From Clostridia bacterium (GTDB lineage Bacteria > Bacillota > Clostridia > Oscillospirales > Acutalibacteraceae), in NCBI GenBank assembly GCA_017461005.1, contig JAFTZU010000069.1:1-33115 (forward strand): a stretch of DNA of 33,115 nt, read 5' to 3'. A program made the position numbers and the translations under genes. The notes below the pieces were generated by a model. That model worked only from the letters and a program-made list of their open reading frames with translations, did no database searches and was not told the DNA's origin. Every line of letters begins with the position of its first letter. The first letter of the stretch is position 1. Shown here piece after piece: positions 1-8,403 of the stretch.

Positions 1-10
1 AAGAGTAAAT

Positions 11-126
11 CAGGGACGTGTTTCTTCAAAAAAAGGGAAAAACACGTGCCTTGGCCACTGGAAACACTCCAACCGAAGCAGTATCAGGGACGTGTTTTGG
101 CTAAAAATCGCAAAAACACGTCCCTG
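11..126. repeat. Two copies of a long-stem inverted repeat
   Basis: Two hairpin units share the arm CAGGGACGTGTTT. The second (85-98 paired with 113-126) is a perfect 14-bp stem around a 14-base A/T-rich loop. The first (11-23 with 39-51) is the same stem with a mismatch in the right arm and a different loop. There is no T-run after either stem, so they are not ordinary terminators; they look like a dispersed palindromic element. No coding frame across them is convincing. Confidence 0.6.
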
Positions 127-480
127 GGGGGCAAATATACACACCATTTCTTGCAGGCCGAAGGGCCGCAGTGCCCCTTTGGCCTGTTGTTTGCCCCATG
201 CCGCAAGGCGGAGGGGCTGTCATAGGGCTGAGCCGCACGGGTTGCGGCGCTCGGGAGCGCCCTTGACAGCACCGGAGAACTGTGGCACCCGAGCCCGGAG
301 CGAAGCGGAGGGCGCCAATACGCACGGCAGCTAACAGGGGCGTTCCGTCCGCCCCGCTGCCTGGCGGATATCACCGAGGAAGCTTCGCCAGTAGTACTGC
401 ATTTGAAAGGTAAATCGCCAATGCGAAGCTTTGACAAATTCGGATTTGTCGGGGTTTGCATGGTTGGAAGCAGAAGAAAG
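127..480. other. Non-coding GC-rich element without a recognisable gene
   Basis: About 350 bases with no credible gene; the open frames here are low-complexity and lack SD sequences. The stretch holds several short hairpins: CTGGCG (361-366) pairing with CGCCAG (386-391), GAAGCTTC at 379-386, and GACAAAT-TCGG-ATTTGTC at 433-450, a perfect 7-bp stem. A copy of the TAAATCGCC tag seen after several genes in this window lies at 411-419. It could be a repeat element or a structured RNA; I do not recognise it. Confidence 0.35.
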
Positions 481-494
481 ACCTCTGCTAGAAG

Positions 495-536
495 AAATAC
501 CTCTGCTGAAGAGCAGAGGTATTTCTGAGTTTTTTG
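495..536 (+). terminator. Terminator-like hairpin, plus strand
   Basis: A perfect 13-bp stem (495-507 with 512-524) has a GAAG loop and is followed after five bases by TTTTTT. Plus-strand reading gives the better U-tract. On the minus strand the same stem would end the permease transcript (stop at 592), but the following bases are only moderately T-rich. A half-copy of the arm sits just upstream (481-490). Confidence 0.5.
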
Positions 537-591
537 AATGAGGTTCTGTTGGTTCTGTTTGATGGCCTGCCGAAGGGCAGGCACAAAGCGG

Positions 592-1473
592 TCACACGGT
601 GACGTGCAGGAGGTCGAGGAGGACGCCCGCGACGACGCCGATGCCGTAGAGGATGGCGACGATGGAGATGTTCCGCTTCACGCCTTCGTTCGACTTGAAG
701 AGGACCACAAGGCCGATGCCCGCTCCGACGAGGAGGCCGGACATCATGGGGCCGACGCCGATGACGCCCTCAAGGTACAGCTGCGTGATGACGACCGAGG
801 CGGCGCAGTTCGGGATGAGCCCGATGAGGCCCGCCAGCAGTTCGCCGACCACCGGCATGTTCACGACGAACCCGCCGAGGTTCTCTTCGCCGACGAGGGC
901 GATGAGCGCGTTCAGCACGAGGCTCACGCCGAAGATCCAGGCGAGGATGACCAGCGAGTGCTTCAGGGCGGACACCAGGATGCCGTCCTCTTCCTCGTGG
1001 GCGTGTTCGTGTTCGCAGAAGTGGTGGATGTCCATGTCCTCCGTCAGCTTCTGGTTCCGGCGTTTCCGGGTGGCCCGGGCGCCGAAGTCGACGGCGAGGC
1101 CGCCGAGGATGCCGACCAGGACCTTGAGGCCCAGGATGCGGAGGATGGTGGCTGCCGGCACGTGCTCCGAGAGGAGGATGGGCAGCATCTCATCCGAGGT
1201 GGACAGGTACACGGCGATCAGCGTGCCCACCGTGATGACCCGTCCCGCATACAGGGACGAGGCGCCGGCGGAGAAGCCGCACTGTGGGAACGCGCCGAGC
1301 ACCGACCCGATGACCGGGCCGAACCGGCCGGACTTCCGGACGAGGTCCGTGGTCCGCTCGCTCATGTGGCGTTCGAGGAACTCCATGAGCAGGTAGGCTA
1401 AAAACAGGATCGGGATGATCTCCGCGGTGTCCAGTAACGTGTCCAGCAGGATGTCCCAGACCGTCTCCCACAT
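592..1473 (-). CDS. Putative heavy-metal / manganese permease (ArsP_2-like membrane protein)
   Basis: The predicted product is a 293-residue polytopic membrane protein resembling the putative manganese transporter / 10-TM heavy-metal exporter family. Two related half-motifs mark an internal duplication: PQCGFS at residues 63-68 and PNCAAS at 221-226, each with a buried Cys in a hydrophobic helix. Between the halves a cytoplasmic-type loop carries basic residues (135-141) and a His/Glu/Cys-rich patch (150-162, HHFCEHEHAHE) that looks like a metal-binding sensor or chelating segment. The start is the ATG at 1473 because a strong SD (AAAGGAGG, 1481-1488) sits just upstream; a longer frame begins inside that SD. 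It follows the polysaccharide deacetylase by 46 bases on the same strand, so co-transcription is likely. Family assignment is fairly sure; the transported ion is not visible from sequence. Confidence 0.75.
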   Translation of the reverse strand: MWETVWDILLDTLLDTAEIIPILFLAYLLMEFLERHMSERTTDLVRKSGRFGPVIGSVLGAFPQCGFSAGASSLYAGRVITVGTLIAVYLSTSDEMLPILLSEHVPAATILRILGLKVLVGILGGLAVDFGARATRKRRNQKLTEDMDIHHFCEHEHAHEEEDGILVSALKHSLVILAWIFGVSLVLNALIALVGEENLGGFVVNMPVVGELLAGLIGLIPNCAASVVITQLYLEGVIGVGPMMSGLLVGAGIGLVVLFKSNEGVKRNISIVAILYGIGVVAGVLLDLLHVTV

Positions 1474-1519
1474 AGGGGTCCCTCCTTTCATGGGCGATTC
1501 ACGTCAGTCGTGCGTTACG

Positions 1520-2884
1520 TCAGTTGTTCACGTTCTGGTGGCAGGTCGGTGTGCTCTCGTCAAGGGGCAGGAGCACATAGCCCTGCTTCAGCAGTTTGGC
1601 GATGGTCTTGTCCATCGCGTTCACGGTGTATTCGTGGATGTCGTGGCAGAGGACCACGGAGTGCGTATGCTTCGCGCAGCCCTTCACGATGTTCTTGTAG
1701 ATCTTGTCGGAGTCCTTCGTCTCGCCGGCGTCACCGGAAAGGACGTTCCAGTCGTAGTAGATGTAGCCCTTTTCGTCTGCCTCTTTGACGAGCTTCGTCA
1801 TGATGCCTTCGCTGTACTTCTTCGAGATGGTGTTCCCGCTGCCGCCGGGGAAGCGGAAGATGATCGCCCGTTTCCCGGTGTGCTGCTGGATGAGGTTCTC
1901 CATCTGTTCGAAGTCCTGCCAGTAGTCTTTTTCGCTGTTGTAGACTTTGGCGTAGTCGTGGGTGTAGGTGTGGACACCGATGGTGTGCCCGGCTTTCGCT
2001 TCCCGCTCGAGGCAGTCGAGATAGTTCTTGAAGAAGCCCGTGACGAAGAAGGTGGCCTTGACCTTGTGGTGGTCGAGGATGCCGAGCAGCTGACCAGTGT
2101 ACTGGCCGGGGCCGTCGTCGAAGGTCAGGTAGACGGCCTTGCCGTTGCCGACGACACCGTCCTTGACCTTGTACGTGCGGCCGAGGTGGGTGACTTTACC
2201 GGTGTAACCGAAGTCGACCTTGCCGTTCTGAACATACCAGACACCCTTGTCGTTCGTCGAGATGCCCTTGTAGTTCTTGTCCTGTTTGCCCTTGGAGAAG
2301 TAGTACCAGGTGTCGTCGAGGAACTTGATGCCGCTGTAGTTCTGATCGAGCTTGCCGTTTTTGAAGTAGCAGAGGCCCGACTTCGTTTTCGCGACGCCGT
2401 CGAACGTGCGCTCTGCCTTGCCGTCGAGGACGTACCACCAGGTGGTCTCCCCTTCGATGGTGCCGGACTTCGTGCCGGTGAAGGACTGGTCGACGGTGCC
2501 GCCTTTGACCCAGTACCAGTCGTCGCCGGTGCGGGCGAAACCGGTGAAGGTGTTGTCGAGGACGCCCCTGTTGAAGTAGAGCCAGCCCGTCTCACTGGCG
2601 CCGAGGCCGGTGTAGGTGAGGTCCACTTCGCCGTTTTCCACGTAGTAGGTGCCCTGTTGTTTGTTGACCGTACCCTCTGCTGCGCCGGTGTAGTCAGCAT
2701 CCGGTTCGCCCTTCTCATAGTAGACCCAGTGTTTGTCGTGGGACTCCCAGATGCCGGTATAGTCTGCGGGCGGCTTGCTCTCGCCGAAGGCGAGGAAGCC
2801 GAAGCAGAGGGCCAGCACCAGAAGGACAGCGCCGAGGGCGACCGCGTACCTGCCGCGGGTCGTCAGTTCGTATTTCTTTTCCAT
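1520..2884 (-). CDS. Membrane-anchored polysaccharide deacetylase with N-terminal repeat domain
   Basis: A 454-residue carbohydrate esterase family 4 (NodB-fold) protein, probably removing acetyl groups from cell-wall peptidoglycan or another glycan outside the cell. Order: signal-anchor helix about 13-33; about ten degenerate 20-residue aromatic repeats at 42-240 (pattern xxWYYxxxGKxDxxYTG, like choline/glucan-binding or KxYK wall-binding repeats); NodB domain 249-440. The catalytic set is complete: TFDDGP at 254-259, the zinc pair H305/H309 (HTYTH), RFPGGS at 344-349, W379-N380, and the LCHD motif at 412-415 supplying the catalytic His. Position after aspS (57 bases) is probably incidental. 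The SD is modest (AGAGAG). The enzyme class is secure; the substrate is inferred. Confidence 0.85.
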   Translation of the reverse strand: MEKKYELTTRGRYAVALGAVLLVLALCFGFLAFGESKPPADYTGIWESHDKHWVYYEKGEPDADYTGAAEGTVNKQQGTYYVENGEVDLTYTGLGASETGWLYFNRGVLDNTFTGFARTGDDWYWVKGGTVDQSFTGTKSGTIEGETTWWYVLDGKAERTFDGVAKTKSGLCYFKNGKLDQNYSGIKFLDDTWYYFSKGKQDKNYKGISTNDKGVWYVQNGKVDFGYTGKVTHLGRTYKVKDGVVGNGKAVYLTFDDGPGQYTGQLLGILDHHKVKATFFVTGFFKNYLDCLEREAKAGHTIGVHTYTHDYAKVYNSEKDYWQDFEQMENLIQQHTGKRAIIFRFPGGSGNTISKKYSEGIMTKLVKEADEKGYIYYDWNVLSGDAGETKDSDKIYKNIVKGCAKHTHSVVLCHDIHEYTVNAMDKTIAKLLKQGYVLLPLDESTPTCHQNVNN

Positions 2885-2941
2885 AACGCTCTCTGTTTCT
2901 GTTTGGTTTTTGCTGTTGTCGGTTTTGCTGTTGTTGGCGAT

Positions 2942-4713
<1,772 letters not shown>

Positions 4714-4726
<13 letters not shown>

Positions 4727-6084
4727 GTGGTGTTTCCTCCCAAAAGTGCGCTGAGGTCGACGTTCGCAAGGTCGCCCTCGCTGGTATTGAGTTCCGCCTG
4801 CAGGGCGGACATGGCGGCGTTCATCGCAATCTGCTGGAAGTCCTCGGCAAAGTTGTCGAGGCGGACTTCCGTGGTCTCGCCCGTCTCCATGTATTTGAGC
4901 TGAACGGTGCCGGACTCCAGTTCGTTATCGCCAATGACTGCAGTGAAGTCGGCGCCGGTCTTGTTCGCGTATTTCATCTGTGCCTTGATGGACCGTCCGA
5001 CGGTGTCGAACGCGCAGGGCACGCCTTCGGCCCGGAGGTCGTGGACGATCTGTGCCGCTTTGAAGGAGGCGGCGTCGCCGGCCGTGGCGAGGTACAGCGC
5101 CATGGTCTCTTCCTTCGGCAGCTCGATGCCCTGGGCCTCGAGGAGCAGCATGAGGCGTTCCATGCCCATGCCGAAGCCGAGGGCCGGGATGGACTTGCCG
5201 CCCAGTTCCTCGCAGAGGCCGTCGTACCGGCCGCCGCCGCAGACCGTGCCCTGTGCCCCGATGTCGTGGGACACGAACTCGAAGACGGTCTTCGTGTAGT
5301 AGTCGAGGCCGCGGACGATGCGCGGATTGATGGTGAAGTCGATGTTCATCGCCTCGAGGTATTTCTGGACCTTCTCGAAGTGGTCTTTGCACTCCTCGCA
5401 GAGGTAGTCGAGGACGACCGGAGCATTGTCCTTCAGTTCATCGGACTCCTCTTTGCAGTCGATGATGCGCATCGGGTTCCGCTCGAGGCGGTCCGTGCAG
5501 GTCTCGCAGAGCTCGTCTTTGTGGGCGGTGAAGTAATCCTTCAGCGCTTTCTGATAGACGGGACGGCAGTGCGGGCAGCCGATCGAGTTGATCTGCAGTT
5601 CGAGGCCCTTGACGCCGAGGAAGCCGAAGACCTCATCGGCCAGCGCGATGACTTCCGCGTCCTGTGCCGGGCTCGACGTGCCGAAGCACTCGACACCGAA
5701 CTGGTGGAACTCGCGGAGCCGTCCGGCCTGGGGTTTCTCGTACCGGTAGCAGGAGGTCAGGTAGTAGACCTTCATCGGGCTCGGCTCGTTGAACAGTCCG
5801 TGCTCGAGGAACGAGCGGACCGCGCCGGCGGTGCCCTCCGGACGAAGGGTGATGGACCGTCCGCCCTTGTCGTCGAAGGTGTACATCTCCTTCTGGACGA
5901 CGTCCGTGGTGTCACCCACGGAACGGTTGAACAGTTCCGTATGTTCGAAGACGGGAGTACGGATCTCTTTGAAGCCGTAGTTCCCGGCGATATCGGCCAG
6001 TGTCGCTTCCAGGAAACGGACTTTGTGGCTGTCCATCGGGAGCGTGTCCTGTGTGCCTTTGATGGCTTTCGTAATGAGCGCCAT
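4714..6084 (-). CDS. hisS: Histidyl-tRNA synthetase
   Basis: Class II synthetase of 456 residues. Motifs seen: LRPEGTAGAVRSF, YRYEKPQAGRLREFHQFG (motif 2 and arginine loop), RGLDYYTKTVFE, and GGGRYDGL. A Cys-rich insertion (CPHC ... CETC ... CEEC) matches the Bacillota form of HisRS. A C-terminal anticodon domain of the HisS type follows, with about 30 extra residues at the end. The start is the ATG at 6084 because TAGGAGG lies just upstream; the longer frame reads through the SD. A sigma-A promoter lies about 50 bases upstream, and the leader is far too short for a T-box. It is first gene of an operon with aspS, overlapping it by 13 bases. Confidence 0.97.
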
Positions 6085-6133
6085 GGGTTCTCCTCCTAAA
6101 AGGTGCTTTTTCACCTATACTTGTAACCTATGT

Positions 6134-6162
6134 ATTATAGAATTTTTAAGTTCGGTTTTCAA
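6134..6162 (-). promoter_or_regulatory. hisS-aspS promoter
   Basis: TTGAAA (minus strand, 6157-6162) and TATAAT (6134-6139) are separated by exactly 17 bases. Transcription would start near 6127, leaving a leader of about 40 bases before the hisS start. Confidence 0.75.
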
Positions 6163-6235
6163 TGCCTCGCAGAGCCATATTTTGGCTTCCTGACGCCCCA
6201 TTTTTGGGCATAGTCACAAGAAACGCCCGAAAGAA

Positions 6236-6265
6236 CGAAAAAAGCTCCGCGAAACGCGGAGCTTT
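6236..6265 (-). terminator. pyk terminator
   Basis: A perfect 11-bp stem (6241-6251 with 6255-6265) with a 3-base loop runs into a T-tract on the minus strand, 13 bases after the pyk stop codon. Confidence 0.85.
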
Positions 6266-6277
6266 GTGTGACTTTCG

Positions 6278-7693
6278 TTACTGGACCGTCAGGACCTTGA
6301 TGGTGTTCGAGGTGCCGGCGCGGCCGTTGACGGAGCCGCCGGTCAGGACGACCGTGTCTCCCTCTTTGAGGTTCAGGGCGATGACCGTCTGTTCCATCGC
6401 CTCATAGAACATGACCTCGACGGACTCGTAGTTCTTCGAGAGCATCGGGAAGACGCCCCAGCTGAGGTTCAGCTTGCGCCAGACCTTTCGGTCCGTGGTG
6501 CGGCCGATGATCGGGATGGGGCAGCGGAACCGGCTGACCATGCGGGCGGTCTGGCCGGACATGGAGGAGACGACGAGAGCCTTCGCGTCCACGTCGACGG
6601 CCATCTGGCAGGCCGCGTGGGACAGGGCATCCATGGTGCCGCGGATCTTGAAGCCGGTGCGGTTGAAGGTCTTGTTGAAGTCGATGTGCTCTTCCGTGTT
6701 GAGGCAGGCTTCCGCCATGACGCGGACGGCCTCGACGGGGTGCTGGCCCGCGGCGGTCTCGCCGGAGAGCATGACGGCCGAGGCACCGTCGTAGACGGCG
6801 TTCGCCACGTCGGAGATCTCCGCGCGGGTGGGTCTCGGGTTCGTGATCATGCTCTCGAGCATTTCGGTGGCCACGATGACCCGCTTGCCGAGTTTGCGGC
6901 ACTTCGACATGAGCAGTTTCTGGATGGAGGGGACTTCCGCGAAGGGGATCTCGACGCCGAGGTCGCCGCGGGCGACCATGATGCCGTCCGCCACATCGCA
7001 GATGGCCGCAACGTTGTCGACACCGGCGCGGTTCTCGATCTTCGCGATGATCTCGATGTCTTTGCCGCCGTTCTGGTCGAGGAAGTTGCGCATCGCCTGG
7101 ATGTCATCCTTCGTGGAGACGAAGGACGCGGCGATGAAGTCCACGTCGTTCTCGATGCCGAACAGAAGGTCCGACTTGTCGTTGTCCGACAGGAAGTCGT
7201 TGGTCATGACATGGTTCGGGAAATTCATCGACTTCTTGTTCGACAGGACGCCGCCGCATTCGACGGTGCAGATGGCTTCCGTCTCGGTCAGTTCATCGAC
7301 TTTGCAGACGACGAGGCCGTTGTTGACGAGGATGGTGTCCCCCACCGACAGGTCGTGGATGAGGTTCTTGTAGCTGACGGACACCCGGGTGTTGTCGCCG
7401 AGGATGTCGTCGGTCGTGAAGGTGAACTTCTGACCGTCCTCGAGGGTGACCCGGCGGCCGTCGAATTCGCCGATGCGGTACTCCGGGCCCTTGGTGTCGA
7501 GCATGATCGGGATAGGCGCGTTCAGTTCCTCGCGGATCCGCTTGATGCGCTCGATGCGCTCCTTGTGTTCTTCATGGGTGCCGTGAGAGAAGTTCAGACG
7601 GCAGACGTCCAGCCCTTCGGCGATGAGGTGCCGGAGGACGTCGTCGTTATCGCAGGCGGGACCGACGGTCCCTATGATCTTCGTTTTACGCAT
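6278..7693 (-). CDS. pyk: Pyruvate kinase
   Basis: Final ATP-yielding step of glycolysis: phosphoenolpyruvate plus ADP to pyruvate plus ATP. The 471-residue length is the short form without the extra C-terminal PEP-utiliser domain found in Bacillus. Visible motifs: the substrate loop MLDTKGPEYRIG, IIAKIENRAG with the catalytic Lys, ARGDLGVEIP with the metal-binding Glu/Asp region, and the signature ATEMLESMITNPRPTRAE. The ATG at 7693 is chosen because GGGAGG lies six bases upstream; an upstream in-frame ATG falls in the leader hairpin. A terminator hairpin and an overlapping promoter lie directly upstream. mgsA, whose product acts on the methylglyoxal bypass of lower glycolysis, is the next gene upstream. 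Confidence 0.97.
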   Translation of the reverse strand: MRKTKIIGTVGPACDNDDVLRHLIAEGLDVCRLNFSHGTHEEHKERIERIKRIREELNAPIPIMLDTKGPEYRIGEFDGRRVTLEDGQKFTFTTDDILGDNTRVSVSYKNLIHDLSVGDTILVNNGLVVCKVDELTETEAICTVECGGVLSNKKSMNFPNHVMTNDFLSDNDKSDLLFGIENDVDFIAASFVSTKDDIQAMRNFLDQNGGKDIEIIAKIENRAGVDNVAAICDVADGIMVARGDLGVEIPFAEVPSIQKLLMSKCRKLGKRVIVATEMLESMITNPRPTRAEISDVANAVYDGASAVMLSGETAAGQHPVEAVRVMAEACLNTEEHIDFNKTFNRTGFKIRGTMDALSHAACQMAVDVDAKALVVSSMSGQTARMVSRFRCPIPIIGRTTDRKVWRKLNLSWGVFPMLSKNYESVEVMFYEAMEQTVIALNLKEGDTVVLTGGSVNGRAGTSNTIKVLTVQ

Positions 7694-7710
7694 AATGATG
7701 CCTCCCTGGT

Positions 7711-7751
7711 AAAAAAGCCACCTTTTCAACGGGTCTCGAAAAGGTGGCTTT
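7711..7751 (-). terminator. Terminator hairpin between mgsA-like gene and pyk
   Basis: On the minus strand AAAGCCACCTTTTC (7738-7751) pairs perfectly over 14 bp with its complement at 7714-7727, with a 10-base loop and a T6 tract. It ends 17 bases before the pyk start codon, so it lies in the pyk leader region as well as downstream of the mgsA-like gene. Confidence 0.8.
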
Positions 7752-7779
7752 AGTATACACGTTTTTGGGCGATTGTAAA
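7752..7779 (-). promoter_or_regulatory. Probable pyk promoter abutting the terminator
   Basis: TTTACA (minus, 7774-7779) and TATACT (7752-7757) with a 16-base spacer. The predicted start, about 7745, is inside the first arm of the hairpin at 7738-7751, so pyk transcripts made here would lack the outer part of that stem. Confidence 0.55.
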
Positions 7780-7809
7780 GAGCGGGATTTCACAAAAAAG
7801 TGTCCCGGT

Positions 7810-8253
7810 TTATTCCTCTGCTGCCTCCTCGGCAGCCTCTGCGGCTTCCTGCTTCTTCGGATTGACGATGTCTCTCCAGTCGAGGTCGCCTCTGGCGAGG
7901 GAATGGATGAGGGCTTCTGCCGTCGCGATGTTCGTGGCGACGGGGACGTTATGGACGTTGCAAAGACGGAGCAGGTCCGCTTCGATGGGTTCCATGGGTT
8001 TCGGGTTCAGCGGATCGCCAAACATGAGCAGTAAGTCGATCTCGTTGCAGGCGACACGGGACGCGATCTGCTGCTCGCCGCCCTGGTCCCCGCTCAGGAA
8101 ACTCTGGATCTTGAGACCGGTGGCCTCGGATACGACTTTCCCTGTGGTACCGGTTGCACACAGATTGTGCTGGCTAAGAATGCCCGCATAAGCGATACAA
8201 AACTGGGTCATGAGTTCTTTTTTTACGTCGTGTGCAATGATTGCGATGTTCAT
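7810..8253 (-). CDS. mgsA: Methylglyoxal synthase-like protein with substituted catalytic residues
   Basis: A 147-residue MGS-fold protein. Typical MgsA turns dihydroxyacetone phosphate into methylglyoxal plus phosphate. Fold signatures are present: AIIAHD near the N-terminus, the phosphate-binding ATGTTGK (33-39), SGDQGGEQQ (54-62), GDPLNP, and NVPVATNIATAEA. However, the position of E. coli Asp71 (GGDQQ) is Glu60 here (GGEQQ, codon GAG), and the position of Asp101 is Ile90 (EPIEADLL instead of HDPDVKALL); the His before it is Met. The C-terminus ends in an Ala/Glu-rich tail. Good SD (AAAGGAG) and a promoter upstream argue that it is expressed. It could be a slow or inactive MGS, an MGS-like sensor, or a lineage variant. 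The gene symbol is by homology only. Confidence 0.75.
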   Translation of the reverse strand: MNIAIIAHDVKKELMTQFCIAYAGILSQHNLCATGTTGKVVSEATGLKIQSFLSGDQGGEQQIASRVACNEIDLLLMFGDPLNPKPMEPIEADLLRLCNVHNVPVATNIATAEALIHSLARGDLDWRDIVNPKKQEAAEAAEEAAEE

Positions 8254-8288
8254 CCGGCACGCTCCTTTCCTGGGACATTATCGAAGAT

Positions 8289-8317
8289 ATTTTAACATAA
8301 AAAGCCGGTCGTCTCAA
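8289..8317 (-). promoter_or_regulatory. mgsA-like gene promoter
   Basis: TTGAGA (minus, 8312-8317) and TAAAAT (8289-8294), spacer 17 bases, about 40 bases upstream of the ATG. Confidence 0.6.
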
Positions 8318-8328
8318 CAACCTGTTGT

Positions 8329-8363
8329 AAAAAAGCGCCAAAAACAATACGTTTTTGGCGCTT
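8329..8363 (-). terminator. mre/mrdA operon terminator
   Basis: Perfect 13-bp stem (8333-8345 with 8351-8363), 5-base loop, then T6 on the minus strand, 40 bases after the mrdA stop codon. Confidence 0.85.
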
Positions 8364-8403
8364 CTCATTTGCGATTTTGAATAGTTTTATCGGTTTTGCC
8401 GGT

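Noticed and set aside
84..584. 166-residue minus-strand open frame
   Set aside because: Covers hairpins and repeats, low complexity, no SD and no recognisable domain.
6085..6240. T-box leader for hisS-aspS
   Set aside because: Leader after the predicted start is about 40 bases, with no T-box sequence or stem I array.
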